64,000 bases of DNA from Aestuariirhabdus litorea (GCF_003864255.1 NZ_QWEZ01000001.1:2046001-2110000); one strand, 5' to 3'. Positions 26,626-37,124 are shown, counted from the stretch's first letter. Translations and numbers: made by a program. The notes: generated by a model not told the origin, from the sequence alone.

Positions 26626-27672
26626 CTAAAGCGTGGTAAACAGCTTGACCACCTCGCCGGCACGGTAGACCGTCATCTCGATACGATCTCCCTTGTTCAA
26701 CTGCGCCATCCGTTTGCGAATCGGTGAATCCAGCGACTCCAGCAAACCTTCGGTCAACTGAACCCCCATGATACTGATGATGATGTCCCCCCCAAGCAGG
26801 ATATCCTCATGGCCGATTTTGACCGGAATAGAGCCGTGCCGCAGCCCCAGGAAATAGGCGGGCGAGTTACGTGCCACCCGCTGCACCAGCAAGCCATAGT
26901 CCTGGGGAAGATTCAGCGCCCGCGCCTCATTCTCACCCAACGCCATCACCTCGACCCCGGCCCAGAAGCTCGGATCCTCAAGCAACAGCCTGCGCGCGAG
27001 GTTAATGGTAGAGGCAAAGCCCACCCCCTCATTGCCCCCGGAGCGGGTACGAATATGGCTGACGATGCCCACCACCTCACCGGCGATATTGAACATGGGG
27101 CCACCGGAGTTACCCTGGTTGATGGCCGCGTCGGTTTGTAAAAACTCTACCGGGGTCAACTGACCGCGTACCCGGCCCGCTTCACGGCGACCGGTCACAT
27201 AGCCTACCGACAGCGAATGTTTGACCCCGTAGGGTGAGCCGATCACCACCACCTGGTCGCCGATCCGCACCTTGTCGGAATTCCCCAGCTTGGCGACCGA
27301 AAGGGACTTGGGCAGGGAATCAAGCTGCAGTAAGGCTACGTCGCTGGAAGCGTTGGCCGCAACCACCTTGGCGGTGATCATCTCGCCAGAGACAAACTCA
27401 ACTACCACCGCATCGGCCAGCTCAACCACATGGTTGGCGGTCATCACCTGCCCCTCGCGGGAGATCACAACGCCAGTGCCCAGGCTGCGGCTGGAGCGCA
27501 ACGCGCTGCTTTTTTCCGGGTCGATCACCTGTTCACTCACCCGGATGGTAACGACGCTGGAATCGACCCGCTCAAACAGGTCTGCCAGCGCCTGTGCCCG
27601 CACACCGGTGCTGGAGAGGAGAAGCAGCGCGTAGGCCAAGGCGAGTAAGCTGTTTAACGACATCCTTTTCAC
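26626..27672 (-). CDS. Periplasmic trypsin-like serine protease with PDZ domain (Deg/Htr type)
   Basis: The start is a GTG at 27672: AGGAG lies eight bases upstream and the N-terminus becomes MKRMSLNSLLALAYALLL, a proper signal peptide ending VRAQA. The protease domain has the full triad: His in MTANHVVELAD, Asp in ASSDVALLQLD and Ser in NQGNSGGPMF. A single PDZ-like domain follows (about 245-345; DYGLLVQRVARNSPAYFLGL, GGDIIISIMGVQL). At about 348 residues it resembles DegS rather than two-PDZ DegP, but it appears to be exported, not anchored. It would degrade or sense misfolded envelope proteins. Confidence 0.85.
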   Translation of the reverse strand: MKRMSLNSLLALAYALLLLSSTGVRAQALADLFERVDSSVVTIRVSEQVIDPEKSSALRSSRSLGTGVVISREGQVMTANHVVELADAVVVEFVSGEMITAKVVAANASSDVALLQLDSLPKSLSVAKLGNSDKVRIGDQVVVIGSPYGVKHSLSVGYVTGRREAGRVRGQLTPVEFLQTDAAINQGNSGGPMFNIAGEVVGIVSHIRTRSGGNEGVGFASTINLARRLLLEDPSFWAGVEVMALGENEARALNLPQDYGLLVQRVARNSPAYFLGLRHGSIPVKIGHEDILLGGDIIISIMGVQLTEGLLESLDSPIRKRMAQLNKGDRIEMTVYRAGEVVKLFTTL

Positions 27673-27817
27673 GGAAGGAACTCCTGGTTGAGGTGATAAC
27701 CGACGCACCATGACAGTTCTGCCTTCGCGGCGCAAGCCATCAACGAGCAGCGATACCGATGGACAATCTCGTACACATAAGACTACCGAAAACCGACAAC
27801 CTCCGACAAAAGTGAAC

Positions 27818-27845
27818 TTGATCACAAACCCGATCCACCTATAAT
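27818..27845 (+). promoter_or_regulatory. Sigma-70-type promoter for a small membrane peptide gene
   Basis: A -35 box TTGATC (27818-27823), a 16-bp spacer and a consensus -10 box TATAAT (27840-27845). Transcription would start near 27852, 27 bp before the small gene. The stretch 27795-27825 also resembles the repeat unit near 12.09 kb, so a regulator may bind over the -35 box. Confidence 0.7.
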
Positions 27846-27878
27846 CCAAGTATGGATCAAGAGCAATGGAGTACCGCC

Positions 27879-27977
27879 ATGGATGACCAGTTGACTAACA
27901 GGGAAATTCTTTTGCTTGGCACCGCCTTTACCTCCCTGTGCACCAGCCTTTACCTGATCCTTAACCAGCTGGGTTAA
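27879..27977 (+). CDS. 32-residue single-span membrane peptide
   Basis: A short frame, MDDQLTNREILLLG through TSLYLILNQLG, sits between a strong promoter and a strong terminator. GGAG lies seven bases before the ATG. Residues 10-29 form one hydrophobic helix, so it is probably an inner membrane peptide. A longer reading from ATG 27852 would give 41 residues but starts at the expected transcription start, without a ribosome site. Function unknown. The self-contained promoter, ribosome site, stop and terminator are the evidence that it is real. Confidence 0.65.
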   Translation: MDDQLTNREILLLGTAFTSLCTSLYLILNQLG

Positions 27978-28027
27978 GGGCCACATCAGGCCGTCCGCTA
28001 CGGCGATGTTTTTTAACGGCCAGAAAC

Positions 28028-28056
28028 AAAACACCCCGCTCTATGCGGGGTGTTTT
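28028..28056. terminator. Bidirectional rho-independent terminator
   Basis: Stem AAAACACCCCGC (28028-28039), loop TCTAT, stem GCGGGGTGTTTT (28045-28056), then further T. It ends the small peptide gene on the + strand and purL on the - strand. Confidence 0.9.
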
Positions 28057-28097
28057 GTTTTATGGGCAGGCAGCGCCCGCCGCGGCTCGCTTCCGGA

Positions 28098-31000
28098 TCA
28101 GTCCACCCACACCCGGGCGTTACGGAACATCCGCAACCAGGCCCCATCCTCCTGCCAGCTGTCGGGAGCCCAGGAGTTCTGCAACGCCCGATAGACCCGC
28201 TCGGGGTGCGGCATCATGATGGTGACACGCCCGTCGAGATTGCTGAGGCCGGCGATCCCTTCGGGGGAGCCGTTGGGGTTGGCGGGGTAACGCTCGGTCA
28301 CCTGGCCGTAGTTGTCCACATAGCGCAGCGCTGCTACCCCCTGCTGGTTCAGCAACGCCAACTGCTGGGCACTGGCAAACTCGGCGTGACCCTCACCGTG
28401 GGCAACTGCGATCGGCATGCGTGAGCCTTCCATCCCCTTGAGCAGGATGGAGGGGCTCTTGTGTACCTCAACCATGGCTACCCGCGCCTCGAACTGCTCG
28501 GAGCGGTTACGCACAAAGTGGGGCCAATGGTCGGTGCCCGGGATCAGCGCGTGCAGGTTGGAGAGCATCTGGCATCCGTTGCACACCCCCAGCGCAAAAC
28601 TGTCGGGGCGCGCAAAGAAAGCCTCAAACTGCTGCCGGCCACGCTCGTTGAAGAGGATCGACTTGGCCCAACCTTCGCCGGCACCCAGCACGTCACCGTA
28701 GGAGAAGCCTCCGCAGGCCACCAGCCCCTTGAAGCGGGACAGGTCCACCTGGCCGCTGAGGATCTGGCTCATGTGCAGGTCAACACTGGCAAACCCAGCG
28801 CGGTCGAAGGCCGCCGCCATCTCGATATGGCCATTTACCCCCTGTTCCCGCAGGACGGCGATCTCGGGGCGCACTCCACGACTGATGTAGGGCGCGGCAA
28901 TGTCCTCGTTGATATCAAAGCTGAGTTCGGCGTGCAGGCCCGGATCATCGCGGTCAGCAAGGGCATCGAACTCCTGTCGGGCGCAATCGCTGTTATCGCG
29001 CATCGCCTGGATACGGTAACTGGTCTCTGCCCACCAGCGCTGGTACTGCTCCAGCGAGTTCTCCAGAACGGTCTCCCCCGCGAACAGGAAACTGAGACTG
29101 TCGGTGGCCTCCACAGAGCCAATTACACTGCTCTGCTCGCCCAGACCCACGGCGGTCAGCTGCTGCAGCACTTCCTCGGTATCCCCCTGGCGCACCTGAA
29201 TAACCGCACCCAGCTCCTCGCTGAAGAGCACAGCCGCCAGTTCATTCTCAGCGCCGCACAGGCGTTCGAGGTGTACTTCAACCCCGGCACGGCCGGCGAA
29301 GGCCATCTCCGCCAGGGTGACAAAGAGGCCGCCATCGGCGCGGTCATGGTAGGCCAGCAGCTTGTTGTCGCTGTTCAGCCCCTGAATGACGGCGAAGAAG
29401 GCTTTGAGATCCTCGGCATCGTCCAGGTCCGCCGGGGTCGCCCCCACCTGCTTGTAGACCTGGGCCAGGGCACTGCCGCCGAGACGGTTCTGGCCACTGC
29501 CCAGATCGATCAGGATCAGGTCAGTGTCCCCCTCGTCGGTGCGCAGCTGCGGGGTCAGGGTACGACGCACATCCAGCACCGGGGCAAAAGCCGAGATTAC
29601 CAGCGACAGCGGCGCGGTCACCGACTTCGCTTCACCTTGATCCTGCCACTGGGTTCGCATCGACATAGAGTCCTTGCCCACCGGGATACAGATACCCAGC
29701 TCCGGGCAGGTCTCCATGCCCACCGCACGCACGGTGTCATACAGGTTTTCATCCTCGCCAGGGTGACCTGCGGCGGCCATCCAGTTGGCCGACAGCTTGA
29801 TGTCCCCGAGCTTGCCAATGGAGGCGGCGGCGATATTGGTGATCGCTTCGGCAATCGCCATGCGACCGGAGGCCGGCGCGTCCAGCAGGGCGACCGGCGT
29901 ACGCTCACCCATCGACATCGCCTCACCCGTTACCCCGATGTAATCGGTGGCGGTCACGGCGCAATCGGCCACCGGCACCTGCCAGGGGCCCACCATCTGG
30001 TCACGGGCCACGGTACCGGTAATGGAGCGGTCACCGATCGTAATCAGGAAACTCTTGCTGGCCACCGCGGGCAGCTTGAGCACCCGCTCGGCGGCCTCGG
30101 CCAGGTCAACCCCCTGGCCATCAAACGCCTGGGGGGTAAAGCTCTGGCGGGTCACACTGCGATGCATGCGGGGCGGTTTACCCAGCAGTACCGACAACGG
30201 CATATCCACCGGATTGTTGTCAAAGTGGCGATCCCCTACCCTGAGGTGGCGCTCCTCGGTCGCCTCCCCGATCACCGCATAGGGGCAACGCTCACGCTCG
30301 CACAGGCCGACAAAGCGGTCCAGGTTTTCCGGCGCAACCGCAATCACGTAGCGCTCCTGGGACTCGTTACACCAGACCGCCAGCGGACTCATGCCGGGCT
30401 CATCATTGGGAACATTGCGCAGCTCAAAGTTGCCGCCACGGCCGCCGTCGTTCACCAGCTCCGGAAAGGCGTTGGAGAGACCACCGGCGCCCACGTCGTG
30501 GATAAAGGCGATGGGGTTGGCATCACCCAGCTGCCAGCAACCGTCGATCACCTCCTGGCAACGGCGCTCCATCTCCGGGTTGCCCCGCTGCACCGAGGCA
30601 AAATCGAGGTCGGCGTTACTGGTACCGGTCGCCATGGAGGAAGCGGCGCCTCCGCCCAGGCCAATCTGCATGGCGGGACCGCCGAGCACGATCAATTTCG
30701 CCCCCACCGGGATTTCGCCCTTCTCGACGTGGTCTTCGCGGATACTGCCAAGGCCGCCGGCGATCATGATCGGCTTGTGGTAACCACGCATCTCGACCCC
30801 GTTGACGCCGGGAGCCTGCTCTTCGAAGGTGCGGAAGTAGCCACACAGGTTAGGACGGCCAAACTCATTGTTGAAACTGGCGCCGCCAATGGGCCCCTCA
30901 ATCATGATATCCAGGGCCGACACGATGCGCTCAGGTTTGCCGTAGTCACCCTCCCAGGGCTGGCGGAAACCGGGAATATTGAGGTTGGACACGGTAAAGC

Positions 31001-32000
31001 CGGTGAGACCTGCCTTGGGCTTGGAGCCACGGCCGGTGGCTCCCTCATCGCGAATTTCACCACCGGAGCCGGTGGCCGCGCCGGAGAAAGGGGCGATCGC
31101 GGTCGGGTGGTTGTGGGTCTCCACCTTCATGAGGATATGCACCTTCTCCTCGGAGGCCTGGTAGGTGCGGGTATCGGGGTTGGGGAAAAAGCGGGTGGCG
31201 CTGAACCCCTCGATCACCGAGGCGTTGTCCTTGTATGCGGACAGCACCCCTTCGCTGTGCATCTGGTGGGTATTGCGGATCATGGCGAACAGGGATTTCT
31301 CCTGGGCTTCACCGTCGATATCCCAGCTGGCGTTGAAAATCTTGTGGCGGCAATGCTCCGAGTTCGCCTGGGCGAACATCATCAGCTCCACATCGGAAGG
31401 GTTACGCCCCATCTGCTGGAAGTTGTCCACCAGATAGTCGATCTCATCCTCGGCCAGCGCCAGCCCCAGGGTGCTGTTGGCCGCCACCAGAGCCTCGCGG
31501 CCACCGCCGATGACATCCACCCGGGTCATGGGGGTGGGCTCGGCATGGCTGAACAGCGCTTCGGCCCCGGCACTGCTCTCGAGCACCGCCTCGGTCATGC
31601 GGTCGTGCAGTGCCGGCAACAATGCCTGGGTCTGCTCTGCGGTCAGGGGCTGACCACTCTCGATGTAGTAGGCGATGCCGCGCTCGATCCGCAGTACCGG
31701 ATCAAGGCCGCAGTTGCGGGCAATGTCGGTCGCCTTGCTCGACCAGGGGGAGATGGTGCCCGGGCGCGGCACCACCAGCAGTAGTTGGCCTCTGGGCTCA
31801 TGGGCCGCCATCGCCGGGCCATAGCGCAGCAGTTGATCCAGCACCCGTGCCTGTTCTGCCGACAGCTCGGCGTCAAGGTCTGCAAAGTGCAGATACTCCG
31901 CATAGAGGCCGGTCACCTCAGGCACCAAGGCCTTGAGCGTCGTTAACAGTTTATTGGCACGAAATTCTGAAAGGGCAGGTGCGCCACGCAACTCAAGCAT
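28098..32000 (-). CDS. purL: Phosphoribosylformylglycinamidine synthase (FGAM synthase)
   Basis: The 1300-residue protein is full length for the large single-chain PurL. It converts FGAR, glutamine and ATP to FGAM in purine synthesis. The N-terminus [16 protein letters not shown] matches the family from the ATG at 32000. The synthetase core shows [19 protein letters not shown] and the glycine-rich GGGAASSM. The C-terminal glutaminase has the nucleophile Cys in [10 protein letters not shown], with His/Glu partners near HPERV. It is followed by a strong terminator and diverges from mltF, as in Pseudomonas. Confidence 0.97.
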   Translation of the reverse strand: MLELRGAPALSEFRANKLLTTLKALVPEVTGLYAEYLHFADLDAELSAEQARVLDQLLRYGPAMAAHEPRGQLLLVVPRPGTISPWSSKATDIARNCGLDPVLRIERGIAYYIESGQPLTAEQTQALLPALHDRMTEAVLESSAGAEALFSHAEPTPMTRVDVIGGGREALVAANSTLGLALAEDEIDYLVDNFQQMGRNPSDVELMMFAQANSEHCRHKIFNASWDIDGEAQEKSLFAMIRNTHQMHSEGVLSAYKDNASVIEGFSATRFFPNPDTRTYQASEEKVHILMKVETHNHPTAIAPFSGAATGSGGEIRDEGATGRGSKPKAGLTGFTVSNLNIPGFRQPWEGDYGKPERIVSALDIMIEGPIGGASFNNEFGRPNLCGYFRTFEEQAPGVNGVEMRGYHKPIMIAGGLGSIREDHVEKGEIPVGAKLIVLGGPAMQIGLGGGAASSMATGTSNADLDFASVQRGNPEMERRCQEVIDGCWQLGDANPIAFIHDVGAGGLSNAFPELVNDGGRGGNFELRNVPNDEPGMSPLAVWCNESQERYVIAVAPENLDRFVGLCERERCPYAVIGEATEERHLRVGDRHFDNNPVDMPLSVLLGKPPRMHRSVTRQSFTPQAFDGQGVDLAEAAERVLKLPAVASKSFLITIGDRSITGTVARDQMVGPWQVPVADCAVTATDYIGVTGEAMSMGERTPVALLDAPASGRMAIAEAITNIAAASIGKLGDIKLSANWMAAAGHPGEDENLYDTVRAVGMETCPELGICIPVGKDSMSMRTQWQDQGEAKSVTAPLSLVISAFAPVLDVRRTLTPQLRTDEGDTDLILIDLGSGQNRLGGSALAQVYKQVGATPADLDDAEDLKAFFAVIQGLNSDNKLLAYHDRADGGLFVTLAEMAFAGRAGVEVHLERLCGAENELAAVLFSEELGAVIQVRQGDTEEVLQQLTAVGLGEQSSVIGSVEATDSLSFLFAGETVLENSLEQYQRWWAETSYRIQAMRDNSDCARQEFDALADRDDPGLHAELSFDINEDIAAPYISRGVRPEIAVLREQGVNGHIEMAAAFDRAGFASVDLHMSQILSGQVDLSRFKGLVACGGFSYGDVLGAGEGWAKSILFNERGRQQFEAFFARPDSFALGVCNGCQMLSNLHALIPGTDHWPHFVRNRSEQFEARVAMVEVHKSPSILLKGMEGSRMPIAVAHGEGHAEFASAQQLALLNQQGVAALRYVDNYGQVTERYPANPNGSPEGIAGLSNLDGRVTIMMPHPERVYRALQNSWAPDSWQEDGAWLRMFRNARVWVD

Positions 32001-32216
32001 CGGTAGACTTTCCTCTGGCAGGCATCTGAAACGGCTGGTCAGGACCATAAGCCATGGCCCACAGCCCCCGAAACTCGGAGGGTTTCCAGCTCAATCCGGG
32101 GGGTTAAAAATTGCGCGTATCATACTCCATTCCCCCGCCGACAACCAGCCGCAGGTTCCTCCCGGGAGGCGAACGCAGTATGATGTCGCCTGTATCCAAT
32201 CAAGCCGCAGGTGAGT

Positions 32217-33668
32217 ATGGGAATTGGTCGACGTTCAGGCTCCCTATCAGTAGGGGCACTGGCGGTCTGTGCTGCCATGGGCCTGCTGCTGGCGGGTTGT
32301 GACAAGCCGACCCAGCTGGAGCAGCTCAAGCAGCAAAACCGGATACTGATGCTGACCCGCAACACCCCCACCACCTACTACAACGACCGGGATGCCCCCA
32401 GCGGCTTCGAATACGAGCTGGCCAGCCGGTTTGCCGAGGAGCTGGGAGTCGAGCTGCAGGTGCGGGTGATCAACTCGATCGACCTCCTGTTGCAGACCCT
32501 GATGCGTCCCGCCTTCGAACAGCCCGTTACCTTCGCCGCCGCCGGGCTCAGCATTACCCCCGAGCGCCAGCGCCGGGTCGCCTTTGCCTCCCCGTACAAG
32601 AACATCAACCTGCACCTGGTCTACAACCGATTCCTGACCAAGCCGACAAGCTTTGACGAGCTCACCGAGGGGGAGCTGAGGGTCGAGCAGGGCAGCCACC
32701 ACGAGGAGCGGGTGCGCTCACTGATCGGCGACTTCGAGCCCAACTGGAGCAGCAGCAATGAGCTGGAGAGCATGGACCTGCTGCAGATGGTGAACGACGG
32801 CGAGATCGCCTACACCATCGTCGACTCCAACCTCTGGGCCACCAATTACATCTATTTCCCCAATGCCCGTATTGCCTTCGACCTCCAGCCCGGTGAGCAG
32901 GTGGCCTGGGCCTTTGCCAAAAGCGACGACCGCAGCCTGGTAGAGAGGGCAGAGCAGTTTTTCCAGCGGGTCGAGGAGGATGGCACCCTGGAGCAACTCA
33001 ACGAGCGCTTCTATGGCCATATCGACCAGCTCGACTACGTCGGTGCTCGCACCTTTATGCGCCAGTTGGACCGACGCCTGCCGCGCTATCGGGAGCTCTT
33101 CATGCAGGCCGCGGAGGAGGAGGAGCTCGACTGGAAACTGCTGGCCGCCATCGGCTATCAGGAGTCCCATTGGCGTGCCAAGGCCCGCTCCCCTACCGGG
33201 GTTCGTGGGCTCATGATGCTGACCCTGCCCACCGCCAAGGAGATGGGGGTGGATAACCGACTCGACCCGGTGCAGAGCATCAACGGGGGCGCCCGCTATT
33301 TCGCCCGGATCAAGCGTCGTATCCCGGAGCGCATTCCGGAGCCCGACCGCACCTGGATGGCCCTGGCCGCCTACAACGTCGGCCACGGCCACCTGGAGGA
33401 TGCGCGGGTCATCACCCAGCGCCGGGGGGGCGATCCCGACCGCTGGATCGACGTCAAGGAGAGCCTGCCGCTACTGGCACAAAAAAAGTGGTACAAGGGA
33501 ACCCGCTACAGCTACGCCAGGGGGCACGAACCAGTGGTCTACGTGCAGAACATCCGCCGTTACTACGATGTTCTGCAATGGCTCGAGGCGCCCCCCAACG
33601 AGACCACCCAACTGGCACAAACCAGCCACCAGCCCGGCATTACCGAAGAGCCCGAGCTAACTCCCTAA
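32217..33668 (+). CDS. mltF: Membrane-bound lytic transglycosylase F
   Basis: About 483 residues. A lipoprotein signal (LLLAGC) is followed by a solute-binding-like regulatory domain (about 45-265; TPTTYYNDRDAPSGFEYELA, AGLSITPERQRRVAFA) and a lytic transglycosylase domain (about 290-450) with the catalytic Glu in AIGYQESHW and the motifs GLMMLTLPTAKEM and AAYNVGHGH. It cleaves peptidoglycan glycan strands with 1,6-anhydro ends. The ATG at 32217 has AGGTG close by; an in-frame GTG at 32211 is possible. Its stop overlaps the stop of the convergent tadA. Confidence 0.95.
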   Translation: MGIGRRSGSLSVGALAVCAAMGLLLAGCDKPTQLEQLKQQNRILMLTRNTPTTYYNDRDAPSGFEYELASRFAEELGVELQVRVINSIDLLLQTLMRPAFEQPVTFAAAGLSITPERQRRVAFASPYKNINLHLVYNRFLTKPTSFDELTEGELRVEQGSHHEERVRSLIGDFEPNWSSSNELESMDLLQMVNDGEIAYTIVDSNLWATNYIYFPNARIAFDLQPGEQVAWAFAKSDDRSLVERAEQFFQRVEEDGTLEQLNERFYGHIDQLDYVGARTFMRQLDRRLPRYRELFMQAAEEEELDWKLLAAIGYQESHWRAKARSPTGVRGLMMLTLPTAKEMGVDNRLDPVQSINGGARYFARIKRRIPERIPEPDRTWMALAAYNVGHGHLEDARVITQRRGGDPDRWIDVKESLPLLAQKKWYKGTRYSYARGHEPVVYVQNIRRYYDVLQWLEAPPNETTQLAQTSHQPGITEEPELTP

Positions 33669-34186
33669 GTCGAATCACCCCGGGAGCGCTCGCGCTCGGC
33701 GCGTTTTTGTGCACGACGACGGCGAAAAAAGCCCGATATCAGCTCGGAACACTCCTCACCCCGCACCCCACCGCTCACCTCGACCCGGTGATTCATGGTC
33801 TCCAGTTCGAGCACTCGAGCGCGGCTCACTACCGCTCCGGCCTTGGGCTCGGTGGCACCGTACACCAGTCGATCGATACGGCTGTGCACAAGCGCACCGG
33901 CGCACATGGTACAGGGTTCCAGGGTAACGTAGAGGGTACAGCCGAGCAGGCGGTAGTTGCCGAGGGTACGGGCGGCCTCTTCGAGGGCGAGAATCTCGGC
34001 ATGGGCCACCGGGTTGCAGCTGCTGATCGGTTGGTTGAAGCCCCGCCCGACCACCACGCCATCACGGACCACCACCGCCCCCACCGGCACCTCATCCCGC
34101 TCGGCCGCATGGCGCGCCTCGTTCAGGGCAAGGCCCATCCAGTGCGCGTCAGCGGTGGGCTCAGGCTGGTCGGGTGGCGTTTCCAT
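33665..34186 (-). CDS. tadA: tRNA-specific adenosine deaminase
   Basis: The 173-residue protein has the zinc deaminase motifs HAEILALEEA and PCTMCAGAL at the expected distance, plus EVPVGAVVVRDG. TadA deaminates A34 of tRNA-Arg(ACG) to inosine. The stops of tadA and mltF overlap within CTAA. Upstream, a terminator-like hairpin after secF ends about 14 bp before the chosen ATG, and there is no clear ribosome site. The gene may be expressed by read-through or from an unseen promoter, or it may start at the ATG near 34135. Confidence 0.93.
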   Translation of the reverse strand: METPPDQPEPTADAHWMGLALNEARHAAERDEVPVGAVVVRDGVVVGRGFNQPISSCNPVAHAEILALEEAARTLGNYRLLGCTLYVTLEPCTMCAGALVHSRIDRLVYGATEPKAGAVVSRARVLELETMNHRVEVSGGVRGEECSELISGFFRRRRAQKRAERERSRGDST

Positions 34187-34190
34187 GGGA

Positions 34191-34223
34191 GAGAAAAAGA
34201 GGGGCTACCGCAGGTGTAGCCCC
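34191..34223 (-). terminator. Terminator after the secDF operon
   Basis: On the - strand: GGGGCTAC, loop ACCTGCG, GTAGCCCC (34223-34201), followed by TCTTTTTCTC. It lies just after secF and immediately before tadA, so it could also act as an attenuator for tadA. Confidence 0.75.
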
Positions 34224-34229
34224 GGGCCG

Positions 34230-35147
34230 CTAGGGCATCTGGTCCGCTTCATCCTCCTCCTTCTGCGGCGGCAGAAGGTCTTCACGGGTGATGTCCATGA
34301 AGAGCAGGATGTTGGCCGCCACGTAGATGGAAGAGTAGGTACCGACACCCACACCGATCAGCAGCGCCAATGCGAAGGCATGGATCATCTCCCCTCCAAA
34401 GTAGAAGAGCGCCACCAGCACCATGATGGTGGTCAAGGAGGTGATAATGGTCCGACCAAAGGTCTGGGTCAGGGAGGCGTTGATGATCTCGATCTCGGTT
34501 CCCTTGCGCATCTTGCGGAAGTTCTCGCGGATACGGTCGGATACCACGATGGTGTCGTTGAGTGAGTAACCGATCACCGACAACACCGCCGCCAGCACCG
34601 TGAGGTCGAAACCGACCCCCAGGATCGAGAACACCCCGAGGGTGATGATCACGTCATGGGCTAGGGCGACCACCGCCCCGATGGCAAATTTGTACTGGAA
34701 GCGGATGGCGATATAGACCATCACCAGCGCGAGCGCCAGCAGCATGCCCAAACCGCCCTGCTCACGCAGCTCCTCACCCACCTGCGGGCCGACAAACTCG
34801 ACCCGGCGCAGATCGATCTGCCCGCTATAGCCCGCCTGCAGGGTGTCGACGACCTTGTCACCCAGCTTGGGATCATCCCCGGTCAGGCGGATCAATACGT
34901 CGGTGGCACTACCGTAGTCCTGCACCACCGAGTCCTTGAAACCGGCACTGCCCAGGTCGTCGCGAATCTTCTGCAGGTCCGCCGCCCTGTCGTAGCCCAG
35001 CTCGACCAGGGTACCCCCGGTAAAGTCGAGCCCGAACTGCAGGCCATTGACCGCCAGCGAGGCGATGGAGCCCAGCACCAGGGCGATGGAGAGGGCGGCG
35101 GCCAGCATCCGCGCCCCCATAAAATTAATCACTTTATTGGCTGACAT
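34230..35147 (-). CDS. secF: Protein translocase subunit SecF
   Basis: The 305-residue protein has six membrane helices and a periplasmic domain after the first (FGLDFTGGTLVELGYD). The conserved RND-like blocks VALAHDVIITLGVFSI and GYSLNDTIVVSDRIREN are present. With SecD and YajC it drives late stages of Sec-dependent export using the proton motive force. It is the last gene of the queA-tgt-yajC-secD-secF order, 27 bp after secD. Confidence 0.97.
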   Translation of the reverse strand: MSANKVINFMGARMLAAALSIALVLGSIASLAVNGLQFGLDFTGGTLVELGYDRAADLQKIRDDLGSAGFKDSVVQDYGSATDVLIRLTGDDPKLGDKVVDTLQAGYSGQIDLRRVEFVGPQVGEELREQGGLGMLLALALVMVYIAIRFQYKFAIGAVVALAHDVIITLGVFSILGVGFDLTVLAAVLSVIGYSLNDTIVVSDRIRENFRKMRKGTEIEIINASLTQTFGRTIITSLTTIMVLVALFYFGGEMIHAFALALLIGVGVGTYSSIYVAANILLFMDITREDLLPPQKEEDEADQMP

Positions 35148-35174
35148 AAGTGTCTCTCTCCCGTTCCGCGACCA

Positions 35175-37040
35175 TCAAATCCACAACCGCTTGAGCTGGC
35201 GGCCGCCGAAGCTCAGGTTCACCATGGCCCGCGTTACAACAATCGCGGTAAACATGGAGATGATAATGCCCAGTGACAGGGTCACCGCGAAGCCCTTGAC
35301 CGGCCCGGTGCCCACGGCGTAAAGGATCACCGCCACCAGCAGGGTGGTGATGTTGGCGTCCAGGATGGTCACAAACGCGCGGTCATAACCCTCATGGATC
35401 GCACGCTGCGCCGACAGTCCGTTCTTAAGCTCCTCCTTGATACGGGAGAAGATCAGGACGTTGGCATCCACCGCCATACCAACGGTGAGTACGATACCGG
35501 CAATACCCGGCAGGGTCAGGGTAGCTGACAGCATCGACATCAGGGCCACCAACAGCGCCAGGTTGAGGGTCAGGGCGATATTGGCAAACAGGCCAAACAC
35601 CTTGTAGTAGACGAGCATAAAGATCAGTACCAGGGCGAAACCGATCACCACCGAGTTGATCCCCATGCGGATATTGTCCTTGCCCAGGCTCGGGCCCACG
35701 GTGCGCTCCTCCACAAAGTACATGGGAGCCGCCAGGGCACCGGCACGCAGCAACAGGGCCAGCTCGGAGGCCTCACCCACGCCATCGAGGCCGGTGATGC
35801 GGAAGCTGGTGCCAAGGGCACTCTGGATAGTGGCCAGGCTGATAACCTCGCGCTCTTCCCGGAAACCGGGCACCCGAACCTGCACCTTCTCCCCGTTCAC
35901 CTCCTGGGTTTCGATACGGGTGGTCGGCTTCTGCTCGATAAAGAGGACCGCCATCCGGCGACCGACATTGTCGCGGGTGGCGCGGTTCATCAGCTGACCA
36001 CCGCTGCTGTCGAGGCGAATGTTGACCTGCGGGCGGCCGTTCTCATCAAAGTTGGACTGGGCATTGGAGACCCGGTCACCGCTGATAATGATATTGCGCT
36101 CAAGGCGTGCCGGCGCTTGGCGGTTCTCCTTGAAGGGGAAGGTCTCGGTCGAACTGGCGGCCGCATCGGCGGTGGCTTCCAGGCGGAATTCGAGGTTGGC
36201 GGTCTTACCCAGGATACGCTTGGCCTCGGCGGTGTCCTGCACCCCCGGCAACTGCACCACGATGCGGTTACGGCCCTGACGCTGAACCAGTGGCTCGGAA
36301 ACCCCCAGCTCGTTGACCCGGTTACGCACCGTGGTCAGGTTCTGTTTGATCGCATAATCCTCGATCTCTCGAACCTGGGTCTCCTTAAGGGTAAAGCTGA
36401 GGAAGAAGCCCTCCGCCTCCTCGTAGCTGTTGATTGCCAGCTCCTGGAACTCGTCGGCGATTCGGCTGACCGCTTCATCGCGGGTTTGCTCGTCGGCAAA
36501 CATCAGCTGGCGGGCGCCGTTGTCCAGGTCGGGGGCGGAACGATAACGCAACCGCTCCTTACGCAGCAGGGTGCGTACCTCGCTGTTGTAGACCTTCAGG
36601 CGGGTATCCACCGCGCGCTGCATATCCACTTCCAGCAGGAAGTGGACACCACCACTGAGGTCCAGGCCCAGCTTCATGGGGCCGGCCCCCAGGGAAGAGA
36701 GCCACTCCGGGGTGGTGGGAGCCAGGTTGAGGGCGACCACGTAGTCGTCCCCCATAGCACGCTGGATCGCCTCCTTGGCAGCCAGCTGATCCTCGATATC
36801 GGTCAGGCGCAGCAGGGCCGATTTCTCCAGCAGTTCACTGGCTTTGAGGGGAATATTGGCCTCGACGAGAGACTTTTCGGCCCGCTCGATAGTGCGCTGG
36901 TCGATGGTCAACGAGGTGCGCAGGCCGGAGATCTGGATCGACGGATCATCCGGATAGAGGTTGGGGAGCGCGTAGATGGCACCCACCACCAATGCAACGA
37001 CGATCAGCAGGTATTTCCAAAACGGGTATTTATTGAGCAT
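35175..37040 (-). CDS. secD: Protein translocase subunit SecD
   Basis: The 621-residue protein has an N-terminal membrane helix, the conserved GLDLSGGVHFLLEVD block, a large periplasmic domain (P1 base and head, about 120-440) and five C-terminal helices with LPGIAGIVLTVGMAVDANVLIF. It partners SecF in protein export. It follows yajC with an 84-bp gap that contains a strong hairpin, which could tune SecD relative to YajC. Confidence 0.97.
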   Translation of the reverse strand: MLNKYPFWKYLLIVVALVVGAIYALPNLYPDDPSIQISGLRTSLTIDQRTIERAEKSLVEANIPLKASELLEKSALLRLTDIEDQLAAKEAIQRAMGDDYVVALNLAPTTPEWLSSLGAGPMKLGLDLSGGVHFLLEVDMQRAVDTRLKVYNSEVRTLLRKERLRYRSAPDLDNGARQLMFADEQTRDEAVSRIADEFQELAINSYEEAEGFFLSFTLKETQVREIEDYAIKQNLTTVRNRVNELGVSEPLVQRQGRNRIVVQLPGVQDTAEAKRILGKTANLEFRLEATADAAASSTETFPFKENRQAPARLERNIIISGDRVSNAQSNFDENGRPQVNIRLDSSGGQLMNRATRDNVGRRMAVLFIEQKPTTRIETQEVNGEKVQVRVPGFREEREVISLATIQSALGTSFRITGLDGVGEASELALLLRAGALAAPMYFVEERTVGPSLGKDNIRMGINSVVIGFALVLIFMLVYYKVFGLFANIALTLNLALLVALMSMLSATLTLPGIAGIVLTVGMAVDANVLIFSRIKEELKNGLSAQRAIHEGYDRAFVTILDANITTLLVAVILYAVGTGPVKGFAVTLSLGIIISMFTAIVVTRAMVNLSFGGRQLKRLWI

Positions 37041-37066
37041 CGTGGTGCCCTAGTGGTTATCCATGG

Positions 37067-37100
37067 AAAAGCCGCAGCCCGCTACAAACGGGGCTGCGGC
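37067..37100 (-). terminator. Terminator-like hairpin between yajC and secD
   Basis: A perfect 10-bp stem, GCCGCAGCCC (37071-37080) with GGGCTGCGGC (37091-37100), encloses a 10-base loop. In the direction of transcription it is followed by TTTT. It lies between two genes that normally share a transcript, so partial termination (attenuation) or a processing/stability role is more likely than full termination. Confidence 0.55.
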
Positions 37101-37124
37101 CGACGGCACAGCGGCAAGGCGATA

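Noticed and set aside
28461-31784. A 1107-codon open frame opposite purL
   Set aside because: It is the antisense of a fully conserved purL and has the low-complexity His/Gly/Gln-rich look of a shadow frame in GC-rich DNA. No ribosome site or family match is visible.
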